NCBI GenBank assembly: GCA_961205875.1
Contig: OY540811.1
Location: 16,919,248 to 16,983,247 of the forward strand
Direction of reading: 5' to 3'
DNA length: 64,000 bases
From: Sialis fuliginosa
Taxonomy: Eukaryota; Arthropoda; Insecta; Megaloptera; Sialidae
Shown here: piece by piece, positions 9,841 to 21,210 of the stretch
How the letters are laid out: each line of letters begins with the position of its first letter
Numbering within the stretch: position 1 is the first letter of the stretch
Position numbers and translations under genes: made by a program
Notes under the pieces: generated by a model
What the model was told of the DNA's origin: nothing
What the model saw: the letters and a program-made list of their open reading frames with translations, nothing else
The model's database searches: none

Positions 9841-12800
9841 TTGGTTAGTTAGATTATTCGATTAAAAAAATGAAAAAATAAAATCAAAAATGGTGATATA
9901 AATTTAATTATAGACAATCGCTAAGAATTTATATTTTCAAAAAATAATATAAAATGTATATTTATTTGTAAATTGAAACAAATTTTGAACTAGTCAATAT
10001 GTATACGGTTATAGGCAAAAATAATTCTTTTTGATTTCATCAAGAAAAAATAATAATGGCAGGTAATGTAAAATTTATGATGATGTTAAAATATTCATCA
10101 TATTATCTTGTTTTGAGAATTGTAAGTTCAAATCAATTCAATTTTGTATAATAGTTACAATGCTTCAAAAAATTTACAAACCCGGTCTGACCCTTATTAT
10201 TACAGCTTAATATTTTTGTTTAAATCGATAAATAATTCGTTATTTTATAACAGAAAAATATTAATGGTATTCCTTATTCTCACACTTATTAACACGCTAT
10301 AAAGTCGATTAAGGTTCAAATTATTGGAAAAATGCTCTTTTGTGAATTCAAAAAAATAAATCTAATATCAATATTAGGTATATTGTAATGGCATTTAATT
10401 ACAATCACATTGTAAAAAAAACATACGTATACAATTTAATCTGAAGCTATACAAATTAAAGATTTTCATAGTGATTGTCTAATAAAAACATTACACAAAA
10501 ATTTTATAAATTATATCTATGTGTTAAAAAATATATATAAATAATAACATAATATCTTCATTATTTTATATGGTTTAATCAAAATCAAAAATTTTTGTTT
10601 AAATAAAAAATAACCATCCTATACAAATGTGATTTTATTTATCTACATATTCATATTTTATCTCTGTGTTTGTGTGTACGTGTGTGCGGTGAACGCCCAT
10701 TGTTTCCTCTTCCTTCTCCACCGAAGAAGTTGACCAGCATTGTGTAAGATGTTTGCGTTTTTTTCTCTCTTTACTCGAATCCTTTATAGGAAATACAGTG
10801 CGGAATTTAATTTGCATAGAAATAAATTATTGTTATTGTTATATTTCTTACTACATTTTTTGTTCATTTTATTTTATTTGCTACCTAAATATAGATTCTA
10901 TAGAATTCAATTGAAGTATATTATAATGATTATAAAAAAATATTTTTTTGAGCTGCACACGTTTTAGAGTTGAAATCTTAACAAAAGAGAGTCTCGTATT
11001 GATCTCGTTTCGTGAAAATTGAAACGATCTCATATCTATCTCTTGTGAATGTATTTATTATTTTTTCCATTTAATATCATGTACCTAATAAACAAAGACA
11101 TTTTGAAACATAACGAATCTTACATATTTTTTTTAGACATAATTGTAAGTTATATCTGTTCTTATTGTTACTTTTTGTTAGATAGCTTGCAGATATAATA
11201 ATAAAATGTAATTGACGTTAAAAATTCAAACAAACTAAATATATTTACATATATGTTCGTATATTTATATTATTTTTAATTATACATTATATTCTTTTCA
11301 ATTAAATATTATTATACCATATGCTCAAAAATTAATTGTAAATTTATTTATCAATCTATTCAATACTTAACATTCTAAAACGAGTTTATTTTAATATCCT
11401 TTTGATAATCTCCTCATCGCAATTTTATAACTAGGTCCAATTAAAAATCGGAGTAATTATTAATAGTTAAAAAACCTTCCAAATATAGCCAATTATTTCA
11501 TTTTCTTTTAATAAAATTAATTTAGGAAAAATGTTGCATTATATTTTTATTATTCTGTGATGTCATACAATTGATTTAAAAAATCTAATTCAATCTAATA
11601 ATTATTAGATTTGATTTTCTTAAAGATTATAGATAATATTATTATAACATGGTTTCGTACTTTGTATACCTCTATGTATTTAACGTTCTTAAATTTCAAC
11701 CTGTACAAGTAGATTATGTGAACCTCTTTTCAAGAATTAATTACAATATTATATGCTAACATTAGGAATTCTGAATAATAAAATCGCTTTTTTCTGTCAG
11801 CCCTTTGATGGATGCCCTTGAATATTTATCACATATAATGTTATTTTTTACACTGTTTCTAAGTGGGAAGACACACCCATCTACGAGACAAAGATCAACT
11901 GAATAATGGTGGAAAAAACTTGTATAAAGTCCACTGTAATTTTTATAGTCGCAGAAAAGAACACTTGCAATGTAACTTATAATGTCACATATAGTGATTA
12001 TCAAATCAGATATATCAAAACGGCGACGTGAAGTTTTTAATTTGGTAATTTTTTAATCTCTTTTTGGGTTTCAAGAAAATATGTACAACCAAAATTTTAA
12101 ATTTATTTTTGAAAAAAAATCACTAATGTAGTATCTAGTAACACGATAATTTTATATTAAAATGTTTTCTTCTAAAAAAAATTTGAGAACCACTTATTTA
12201 CAGTAATACTATAGTAAAAATTGGCAAAAGATTCTATGATTAAAGTTTTCATATTAGCCTATTTGTACAATTCGTTTATTTTTTGTTGTACGTAGTAATG
12301 GTTAATTTGTTAACATTAGAAATACTCATAGTAAGAGATCTGACAGTTCGAATCGATTTCTGATTGATTGTAATAGCCAAATATCACTCACTTTATGCTT
12401 ACTAAAAATACTACATAAATTGATATTTGAATAAATCGTGTCACCGCCAGTTGAGGTAAAAAAAGGCGATGCTGTCACTGGAGTATCTCTAAATAACATA
12501 AGTAACAATAGTGTAAGGATATCCTAGCAATCTTAGTATAAAGGTCGAAAATTATAAGTATGTATATCACAAAAAAATAAACATAGGTACCTATTTTTAG
12601 AAATGATGTGAAACTTATAAAAATCTCATTTTATCGAATAATGTTCATGAGTGATGACTTTTATATAAAATATACAGTTTTATTGTTAGGTATAAAACCG
12701 ATTTTAATTTTTTTTTTCAAGAAGCCATAGATATGAAAAGTTTTTATAACATACAAATGTTTCTGAGTACGAAATAAATGTGTTCCATCTCTATGGAATT

Positions 12801-13502
12801 AAAAATTACTACAATTACTGTTTTAACTACATTTTTAGTTCTTAAGCTAAAATTTTGAAAAATATAAATTTCACTTTTAATAACTAAATTTCTCAAGATT
12901 TCTCGAGAAATATAACTTTATATTTTAAAGAGAAATTCTACATTACATTGTACCAATGCAAATTCTAAATTTTATTTTAACAAAATAGTTTAAAAAAAAT
13001 TATTACATTAAATAAATCACAACTATGATCATTAAATGGTATTGCAAAACAATTTTTATCTCCACTCCCCCTCAATGCTATATCCTGGATGCACACCTGT
13101 TAATTAATATGATAATGTAACAGGTAGCAGTTAAATTAAATTTATTAGTTCGACATTTATGTGATCGTACGCATGTTGACATGATTCAATCTTATTTACG
13201 AAACCGTTAATAGTTGTAAACATATTTTTTTATTTGCTAATAAATAGTTGATTTAAATAAATATTTAATTTATATTAAAATCAAACAGATAAATTTATAA
13301 AAACACATACATACAAATTGACCAATATTGAACACTAATCTTAATAAGAAAATATAGTTTTGACGTTTAGTGAATGATTTTACTCACGTCCGATCACTCA
13401 CGACTTGTCTTTGTTTGTGACACGATATAATACATGTTCAAATTAAAAAATGCATTCCAATATTAATTATAAAAATACACTCAATTGTTTTACTTTCACT
13501 TA
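9841..13502. other. Long A+T-rich intergenic stretch
   Basis: No gene, RNA or structured repeat recognised in about 3.6 kb. Short open frames at 10635-10817(-), 10740-10967(+), 11762-12004(-) and 12326-12508(-) lack start context, domains or splice signals and are treated as chance. A CAGGGTGG motif at about 9832 resembles the ends of common arthropod DNA repeats. Confidence 0.5.
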
Positions 13503-13707
13503 AGGCCTCTATACACCACCCAATCTGCAGGGCCCATTTGTCTGGAAGTAGAGTAGGAGTACTGCAGATTGGGTCGTGTATAGATAAATCGGACCGACTA
13601 TTCACGTAATAATCGGCCCGATTTACCTATAAACGACCCAATCTGCAGAACCACCACTCTACTTCCAGACAAATCAGCCCTGCCGATTGAATGGTGTATA
13701 GAGGCCT
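13503..13707. mobile_element. Foldback MITE, arms of about 100 bp
   Basis: The 205-bp segment is an almost complete imperfect palindrome, starting AGGCCTCTATACACCA and ending with its complement. Each arm carries ATTTGTCTGGAAGTAGAGT and TGCAGATTGGGTCGT. TTA lies outside both ends (allowing one extra base), consistent with a 3-bp target duplication. It is noncoding. Confidence 0.75.
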
Positions 13708-14797
13708 TTTATACGATTATTGACATGGCTGGACTGATTATAAATCAAATATGATGGCTGAAATTGAATATTTCTTAGCAACCGAAACTGATTGTGCGCA
13801 TGCGTCAACGGTGTTCGAAATTCAAATTTATCAAATTTATTTGTTAAATATATAAATAAATACATACATGTTCGATTGTATATCAACTACAATTCACTTA
13901 CTTAACACGCGAATACCTGTAATTTACTTTAATTATCAAATCATAATTGAATAATTGAATAAACAACCATAGATGCATACTAACTGCCAAATCTGAATTG
14001 AACAATTAAATAAACAAACTATAGAAACTTAGTTCAGTGTTGCGTCTCGCGCATGCGCAAATATGAAGTAACATGAAATTTAATCATCCGGTTTAATAGT
14101 ATTTCCATAGGTATCCGCTATCCATGTATAATAATATCAGATAAGTGCTTCCGATTCAATATTAATTTCATCTAATAAACTAATACCGAAATTTGAGAGA
14201 AACAAAAATTTCATTTTTTGTGACTACAATCGAATAGTTAAATACATGTTTCCTTAATATTACTAATAAATTGCGGGTATTAAATCTAATAAAAAAAACA
14301 TTTATTTTTAATAATTGAAGGATAACAATAAAACTTTTCTGACTTCGCAAATAAATTAATCGCTCTAATAAATTTATTAACAGGTGTATACAACAAACTT
14401 ATAAACATTATATATGTTCTAGAAACATACATAACTATTATAATACATTGGTCAGTAATAATAGTTGACGTCACTTATTGTTCACCGAGGTTGTGTTTTG
14501 AAACAAAGATGTTATTGTTTAAACAAGTTCAATAAATCCTGGAATGTAAATGACGCTAAAGGATCTATGCATTATATAATATTAATTGTTTGTAAGATTA
14601 CATACTAAAATTAACGGGGACAAGATTGGATGCTTAACGTTTAAATAATTATGTTATTGGTAAAACAAAATATTTAAACAAAGGATAATGTAATGTTTTT
14701 GACAAACTCCATAAAAAAATTACCAGGAATATCAAATATCAGATGTCATTATTATTTCTTTGTCTGACAAATTTTAAAACATTCTGGTAGGTATAAC
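13708..14797. other. Intergenic DNA, nothing recognised
   Basis: A+T-rich, with no supported gene. The open frames at 13674-13886 and 14286-14474 on the minus strand have no recognisable features. Confidence 0.5.
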
Positions 14798-14925
14798 GCC
14801 GTGTTTAGACCAAAAAGACAAAACAGCAAAACGTTGTTTTTAAAACACTTTTTTTAATGTTCGCTATTATTTTATCAAAAAAAAACCACTGAGTTGCTGT
14901 TTTGTCTTTCTGGTCTAAACACGGC
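14798..14925. mobile_element. 128-bp MITE with TAA target duplication
   Basis: Terminal inverted repeats of about 33 bp start GCCGTGTTTAGACCA, with one mismatch in the first 30. TAA lies directly outside a one-base extension at both ends. It is too small to encode anything. The TAA duplication matches the element at 3968 although the terminal sequence differs. Confidence 0.7.
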
Positions 14926-15602
14926 ATAAGCAATGTGAGTGATTAGCAAACGATCCTTTACCAGTAAAATGTATGTCGGTATTGGAAGTTTTAACGCCCC
15001 TATATACACTTAAACAATGATTAAAGGTTGTAAAAAAATTTTGCAAAAAAAAACAATAGAAGAATTCTTTTAATAATGTTCCAACCGACAATTTATATCA
15101 ACTTAATGCTGGATTTTTCGATCTGAATTTAAAATATTTTATTACTGAAATTGTCGGGAATATATAATTTAATGGTACTAAATAATCAATATAAAATTAT
15201 GAATAATAAATTTAAGTACCACTGTGTTTCAGGTTTTCACTATGCACAAATTTCTACACCGTTTTCCGAGCGTTTTTCATATGATTGAATAAAAAAAAAT
15301 TGTAAAGAAATATGAAAATATACTACTCGATTATTTCGAAAAAAACGAGGTGGAATCATTCAAATTGATTATAAGTTTGTAGTCTATATAATAATTGAAT
15401 TTATTATTGCCGATTACATAAATTCACAAAATATTATTTGATATTTAAATACAAATTAATATTGGAAGATAAGAGAAATTAATTTGAATTGATACTAAAT
15501 GAACCATTAATGATTTTAGAACAAATGGAAATTTAGACTTAATATTATTTCAAACAAGTCCTGGGGCCTTAAGAAATAACGGTACTGAACGGTTGTTTTT
15601 AA

Positions 15603-15640
15603 TATAAATAGGGTGACAATTTCTCTATTTTCATCAAGTT
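15603..15640 (+). promoter_or_regulatory. TATAAATAGGGTG core promoter, first Tyr-rich gene
   Basis: TATAAATAGGGTGACAAT is followed about 30 nt later by TCATCAAGTT. The same arrangement precedes the paralogue at 19390, and TATAAATAGGGTG recurs in the promoters of both leftward genes at 26.6 and 30.1 kb. Confidence 0.65.
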
Positions 15641-15688
15641 TATTTGACTTTTGTACGGTAAAAGTACTAGAAGAAACAACCTCTCAAA

Positions 15689-16114
15689 ATGTTCAAACTT
15701 TTTGTATGTTGTTGTGATATTTAATTTACTTTTTTCATTCATGAAACATTTTAGTTAATTTTTTTTTTTACTAAACATTCCTTTGAAATGTGTATTTTTG
15801 TGTATTTTTTATTTTGTAAAATAAAATATTTAATGTGACCATCATTCATGTTTTATTTAGTATAAACAACTTTGTGTCGATCATAACAAAATAATTTTCT
15901 ATTACAGGTAGCCGTTTTTGCTCTCTTCGCCTTCGCTTACTTCGGCCAAACAGAAGCTAGCCACATCGCATACTCCGGAGCTCCAATCTACAGCAGTAGT
16001 CTGTACAACCTGAAACCATATTCCTATGGTCTCTATTCAGGCGCCAGTCCCTACAAATACAGCATCCCATGGACCGGCAGCAGCTACTCCTATGGATACC
16101 CAAAATATTATTAA
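15689..16114 (+). CDS. Small secreted Tyr/Ser/Gly-rich protein, paralogue A
   Basis: CDS is join(15689..15703, 15908..16114), 73 aa. Exon 1 encodes Met-Phe-Lys-Leu-Phe and ends at GTATGT; exon 2 follows TTCTATTACAG in phase 0. The signal peptide runs through VAVFALFAFAYFGQTEA. The mature chain (SHIAYSGAPIYSSSLYN onward) is rich in Tyr, Ser, Gly and Pro, ends in GYPKYY, and has no cysteine. It differs from the paralogue at 19390 by three substitutions and one C-terminal Tyr. Exon 2 and about 365 bp of 3' flank are nearly identical to that locus, while the introns differ, so the terminal exons were duplicated or gene-converted recently. A poly(A) signal lies at 16173-16178. The likely role is an extracellular structural or secretion protein, inferred from composition only. 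Confidence 0.85.
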
Positions 16115-16478
16115 TTAATAATATTTAATATATTTCAATTGATTTGTAACTATGACGACATTTTTAACATTAAATAAAGCATTTTAATATAAAATAACGT
16201 TTTTTTCATTATACATATTTATAATTCAAAAGGTAGGAAAAATCGACGTTTTTTTCACTATAAATAGATTTTAAAAAATTAGAAAATAGGCATAAATGGG
16301 TAAAATAAAAAAAATACGATGTATATCTAAACAAAGTATAAAACAAAGTCCCTCGCAGCGTCTGATTGTATAATTAATAAATAAAACTATTTGAAGCAGT
16401 CTGTAGGCATTCGAATTTTTTATTGGTACTTACTTATAAAAATTATTCAATTTCGATTATTATCTTCATTTGCTGAAT
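15908..16478 (+). repeat. Segmental duplication, copy 1 (copy 2 at 20332-20899)
   Basis: Exon 2 of the Tyr-rich gene and its 3' flank are almost base-for-base identical to 20332-20899, including noncoding landmarks such as GTCCCTCGCAGCGTCTGATT. Divergence starts abruptly after CTTCATTT. Confidence 0.9.
16173..16178 (+). terminator. Poly(A) signal, Tyr-rich paralogue A
   Basis: AATAAA 59 nt after the stop codon. It sits in ATTAAATAAAGCATTTT, which is repeated after both other copies of this terminal exon. Confidence 0.65.
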
Positions 16479-17851
16479 TTACGATTATTCACAAAGAAAA
16501 CACTGTACAACTTGGTAGATGTTCTTTTACATATTGTTAATTTCTTTTTTAACATTTGAATAATATTATGTACAATTAAAAAATTAATTTAACCGTTGAG
16601 AAGCATTTTTGTAAAGTTTTAAACGGAAATATACCCGTTAAAAATTATAAATGTGTGAATAAAAAAAAATGTCTTAAATATAAAAAAATATTAAAAATGT
16701 TCTCTACAAAAATTTATTGGTATTTCCTTCCCCACAATTTGGTTGTTTTCATTTATTGTGATACATGTATATTTTACTGTATTAATTAATTAGATATTTT
16801 TTAGTCTGTCATTTACACACAAATGCAAAAATTACCATATACACACTACAAAAAAATGTAATCAAAAATATTTCACATGATATTTTTTACGTAGAATTTT
16901 ATGTAGAATCTTTATATCCTGTAATATTTTTTTCTCCGAACGGCGGCGGTTCGGATGAAAAATGAGAAAATACTGAAATAAATTCCACAACGGGGGTTGT
17001 TTTTAATGTGAAAGGGGGTGTTCCATACACGATGGTGGGAACTTTTCGGGCTCTTATTCGAAATCCTACTAAGAGTTCGTGGGCAAAGTATCAAAACTTT
17101 ATGCTTTTGTTCTTCTAAAATATCTAATTTACTTGGACTATACTGTAGGTACGTTTTTACTTGAATCTAACAAAAAAAATTTGTAAATTATGATATAATA
17201 AAATCGATATAGAGTATTATAGAGTTTACCTGTAAGTTCTGGTATTAATTTTAATAGATATTGAATATTGACAGATACATATAATTTATTTATAGAATTA
17301 AAAAGTAATAAAACTTTTTTAGAGATAAAGTATGTAATATCCATATAATAAATATACATTTTCTGGTTTTAATTTCAGAGGTTACAGTCGCCTGTTTGAA
17401 TATCATGGACAGTAGTAAAAGTGAACTTAATGTGTGATAGTGATATGTAAATTACATTTTTTTTAATCATATTTATATATCTGTAATATAAAAAAAGAAC
17501 ATTAATACATATCAATAAAAAATAATTGTACAAATCATAATATACATACATATTGTTTGGTTAAGCAAATATACCTAATACCTATGTACAAAGTGCACCA
17601 GTTTTTGTTTTTATATCAGCCATTTTAGTAAATTTTTGAAAAAACCCAAATTTATACATGATAATGGCAAAAGTTCAAAAATTAAAGAGCCCATATTTTT
17701 CAAACATGATTTTTATATTACTTAAATCAGATCAAAATAAAATGTATGAATAACAAAAACAAAACATGGCTGCAGTTTAACATTTAGATACATATTATAG
17801 AACTTTGATAAAATTAAATTATTTTATAAAATCTAACACACTGCTCTATTT
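16479..17851. other. Intergenic DNA, no gene recognised
   Basis: A+T-rich. A small G+C-rich patch with a palindrome (CCGAACGGCGGCGGTTCGGA at about 16935) stands out but carries no recognised gene. An acceptor-like TTTCAG at about 17378 precedes a ten-codon frame starting ATG at 17405; it may be an outlier of the relic in the inverted duplication that follows. Confidence 0.45.
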
Positions 17852-18651
17852 TATACTTACGAAAACGTTACCATAATATACATACATAAACTGGCTATAT
17901 TTTAAAAAAAAAAACTTACATTTATCCCAGAATAAGTAAGATTTTTACATTTTTCCAGTGAGTCAATCCTAGTATGCGATACTTTTCAAACATTTTTTTT
18001 ATACTCATTGGACAGTGTAACACCTACTTCTGTGCAAAGGCTTAAAAAAGATGATCTTGTCAGACGAATGACGATTTTTTATTTGTTTTTGGTAAATGGA
18101 GATATCGAAGACGGCAATTCAATGAATCATTCATCGTCAAATGTTTGAAGATAGATATTCAAGCAGCAATGGTAGTTCTTAAGGAATTCTAGGTAATTCT
18201 CATAATTCAATGTGTTCGGAAGATAGTGCAGACAATTACTCTAGCCCACAGTCTGTTGTGATGGAACAATGTATATTTTTCAAGTGCGGATTATGTCTTT
18301 CATCATTCCAGTAGTAAATGTTATGAAAATTTTTCGTTCCTTCTCTAGAGAAAGTGAATTGATCGGTCTATAAAATACTTTGAGGAAATTGCCGTCTTCA
18401 ATATCTTCATTTAATAAAAACCGACAAAAAATCGTCATTCGTCTGACAGGACCATTTTTAGTAGGTGTTACACTGTCCAATGTATATAAAAAAATATTTG
18501 TAAAGTATCGCATCACGGTTTTAATAACTAATTAAGAATATCATGCTAGGATCGATGTAAAAATCTTACTTATTCTGGGATAATGTAAGTTTTTTTAATA
18601 AAAATATAGCCAGTTTATGTAGGTATATTATGTTAAGTTTTTCGAAAGAGT
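17852..18651. repeat. Large inverted duplication of a coding-like fragment
   Basis: Left arm about 17852-18119 and right arm about 18386-18651 are inverted copies with small indels, separated by about 266 nt. In each arm, read outward-in, an open frame encodes the shared stretches DSVTPT, VRRMTIF and EDGN. The left-arm frame stays open for about 45 codons, and the spacer holds further coding-like sequence (Ser-rich, with one visible in-frame stop). The fragment therefore derives from a protein-coding gene or transposon that I do not recognise. A transcript across it would fold into a stem of roughly 265 bp. Confidence 0.7.
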
Positions 18652-19300
18652 ATAAAATATTATAATTATAGTATAACGCTTGGTTCTTGATAACTGATAT
18701 AATTCTTTAAATAAACACATGAATATTATTCATACAAAATACATAAATAGAAACTATTTTCAATAAATAAGTGGATTAACAATAATATTGATTTAAGAGT
18801 TTATGTACTTTCAACAGTAGAAGAAGTCAAAAACTACAGTTGAAAAAAATATCTTAATTATTTTAGTTTTATTATTATTAAATTAAACTCGTTTTTCTAA
18901 CTAACTACTGATAACTCACTCGATAGAAATAGTTCATTTTTTGACCACACCGTGACGTATTATCTAATTGTAAGACACATCTCAGTAGCAAATTATTTGT
19001 TGTTGTCCTAGTAAAAATTATACTCGTATATAATTCAAATATCATAACTTTAAATCAACGCTTATATTTTTAAAGAGCACTTATGAATTTGTCTAAAGCT
19101 AATCATCAAGCTGTAGACTAAATGACAACATCAGCAATGTGATTTAACATAAGAATAATAATAATAATATATTAATATAATATATAATGATTACTTACAA
19201 ATGAATTATTATTAATGATTATTATATTAATATTAAAAATCATATTGCTACAATGAAGCCCTGAGGCCATTATAAATATCGATATTTAATAGTTTTTTCT
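18652..19300. other. Intergenic DNA, simple A/T repeats
   Basis: No gene. AAT-type simple repeats occur around 19150-19250, just upstream of the next promoter. Confidence 0.5.
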
Positions 19301-19345
19301 TATATAAATAGGGTGACAATTCCTTTATTGTCATCAAGTTTGTTT
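19301..19345 (+). promoter_or_regulatory. TATAAATAGGGTG core promoter, second Tyr-rich gene
   Basis: TATATAAATAGGGTGACAAT at 19301-19320 is followed by TCATCAAGTTTG. It is nearly the same as the promoter at 15603. Confidence 0.65.
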
Positions 19346-19389
19346 TGACTTTTCTGCTGTAAAAGTATCGAAATCAACAATCTCTCAAA

Positions 19390-20541
19390 ATGTTCAAACT
19401 TTTCGTAAGTTATTGTTATATTTTTTAATTATAATTCAATTTTGAAACATTTCAATAGTTTTAATTTAAATGTTACTTGAAATTCTACTTCTTCCTTATG
19501 AATTTTTGTGTGCTGGCTTAGCCTTTTAAGTTATCTCCTTACATGAAATTAAATATTATTTTTTTTATATATACTTATATGTATATTATAGAACGCAACG
19601 TCTCTCTATCTGTCCGTTAATGCGTTTATCTTTCGGGAACCACTAATCCGATTTACGTGTTTTTTTGTTAATTCATAGATATGTTTTTTACCCAGGTTTT
19701 AGTATATATTTTGTTACGTTACGTAACATACGGAATAAGCAGTGGCGATAATCGTAAATCAAGTCGGAAAAAAGTTTCCCACCAAAATGTTGAACAATAT
19801 AATGTAGTAAAGAATTGTGTAGAACAAAAAGATCTAAAATAAAATCCGCGATACCATATAACTAACTTTTATATATTCAAGCGAGTGAAACTGCGGGCAT
19901 AGTTTAAATATATATTATGATAATTTTGAACACATTTCTACTATACTTCTAACGATTTTAAAGGCAAACGAAGTTATAACAAAAATATTCAATAAATTAT
20001 CATTTTCTATAAAATTATACTGTTAATTGAATTTAAAAAATCATTCTTATTGGATAAATTTTATTATAGTTTTAAAACATTTTTATAAGAAACTGCTGTG
20101 ACTTATTCCAACCGTACGTTGAATTATACGAGTACAATTTTAGAAATTAATAAATAATTACCATCATGATATATTAAAGTAAATGTTAAAGTTCTTAGTG
20201 TAAATTTTAGTATAAATACGTGTATTGTAGAAAATAAAAAATTTTCTGTCAAGTTCAGTTTAAAATTTAAAAAAATACAAAAAATTCAATTATGACAGTA
20301 TTAATGTTTTTATTTCTATTTTCTAATTCAGGTAGCCGTTCTTGCTCTCTTCGCCTTCGCTTACTTCGGCCAAACAGAAGCTAGCCACATCGCATACTCC
20401 GGAGCTCCAATCTACAGCAGTGATCTGTACAACCTGAAACCATATTCCTATGGTCTCTATTCAGGCGCCAGTCCCTACAAATACAGCATCCCATGGACCG
20501 GCAGCAGCTACGCCTATGGATACCCAAAATATTATTATTAA
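19390..20541 (+). CDS. Small secreted Tyr/Ser/Gly-rich protein, paralogue B
   Basis: CDS is join(19390..19404, 20332..20541), 74 aa. Exon 1 encodes Met-Phe-Lys-Leu-Phe and ends at GTAAGT; exon 2 follows TCTAATTCAG in phase 0. The protein matches paralogue A except for Leu for Phe in the signal peptide, Asp for Ser in the SSDLYN segment, Ala for Ser near the end and one extra terminal Tyr (GYPKYYY). The 927-nt intron is longer than paralogue A's 204-nt intron, largely because of a repeat at 19580-19905. A poly(A) signal is at 20605. The same first exon could also splice to a second terminal exon at 20984, giving a different C terminus. Confidence 0.85.
19580..19905 (-). mobile_element. Degraded SINE/LINE 3'-end-like repeat in intron
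   Basis: On the minus strand it begins AACTATGCCCGCAGTTTCAC, a variant of the start of a very common arthropod retroposon. It ends in sequence with CTGTCC and CGGGAACCACTAATCCGATT typical of the same repeats. It accounts for much of the extra intron length relative to paralogue A. Confidence 0.4.
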
Positions 20542-20899
20542 TTAATAATGTTTAATATAATATATTTCAATTGATTTGTAACTATGACGACATTTTTAAC
20601 ATTAAATAAAGCATTTTAAAATAAAATAACGTTTTTTTCATTATACATATTTATAATTCAAAAGGTAGGAAAAATCGACGTTTTTTTCACTATAAATAGA
20701 TTTTTAAAAATTAGAAAATAGGCATAAATGGGTAAAATAAAAAAAATACGATGTATATCTAAACAAAGTATAAAACAAAGTCCCTCGCAGCGTCTGATTG
20801 TATAATTAATAAATAAAACTATTTGAAGCAGTAGGCATTCGAATTTTTTATTGGTACTTATTTATAAAAATTATTCAATTTCGATTATTATCTTCATTT
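20332..20899 (+). repeat. Segmental duplication, copy 2 (copy 1 at 15908-16478)
   Basis: Terminal exon plus 3' flank, nearly identical to copy 1. The similarity to copy 1 ends about where similarity to the end of this gene's own intron begins (TTCTGTCAAGTTTAG), which leads into the third terminal exon. Confidence 0.9.
20605..20610 (+). terminator. Poly(A) signal, Tyr-rich paralogue B
   Basis: AATAAA within ATTAAATAAAGCATTTT, 64 nt after the stop codon. Confidence 0.6.
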
Positions 20900-20983
20900 T
20901 CTGTCAAGTTTAGTTTAAAATAATAAAAATAAAAATTCAATTATGACAGAATTAATGTTTTTTATTTCTATTTTCTATTTCAG

Positions 20984-21160
20984 GTAGCCGTTCTTGCTCT
21001 CTTCGCCTTCGCTTACTTCGGCCAAACAGAAGCTAGCCACATCGCATACTCCGGTGCTCCAATCTACAGCAGTATTAGTCTGTACAACCTGAAACCATAT
21101 TCCTATGGACCGGCAGCAGCTACTCCTATGGATACCCAGGATATTATTATTAAAGTTTAA
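20984..21160 (+). pseudogene. Third, orphan copy of the Tyr-rich terminal exon
   Basis: A terminal exon homologous to those at 15908 and 20332 follows a good acceptor (TTTCTATTTCAG). No Met-Phe-Lys first exon or TATA box precedes it. Relative to paralogue B it has one in-frame insertion (extra ATT) and a 43-nt deletion between two ATGG sequences. The deletion shifts the frame, so the GLYSGASPYKYSIPW stretch is lost and the end becomes YGPAAATPMDTQD followed by Ile-Ile-Ile-Lys-Val and stop. The poly(A) signal (21205) is intact. It is either a dead partial copy or an alternative last exon of the gene at 19390. Spliced in phase 0 to that first exon, it would give 63 aa. Confidence 0.75.
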
Positions 21161-21210
21161 TATGTTTTGATTGATTTGTTATTATGACGACCTTTTTAAA
21201 ATTAAATAAA

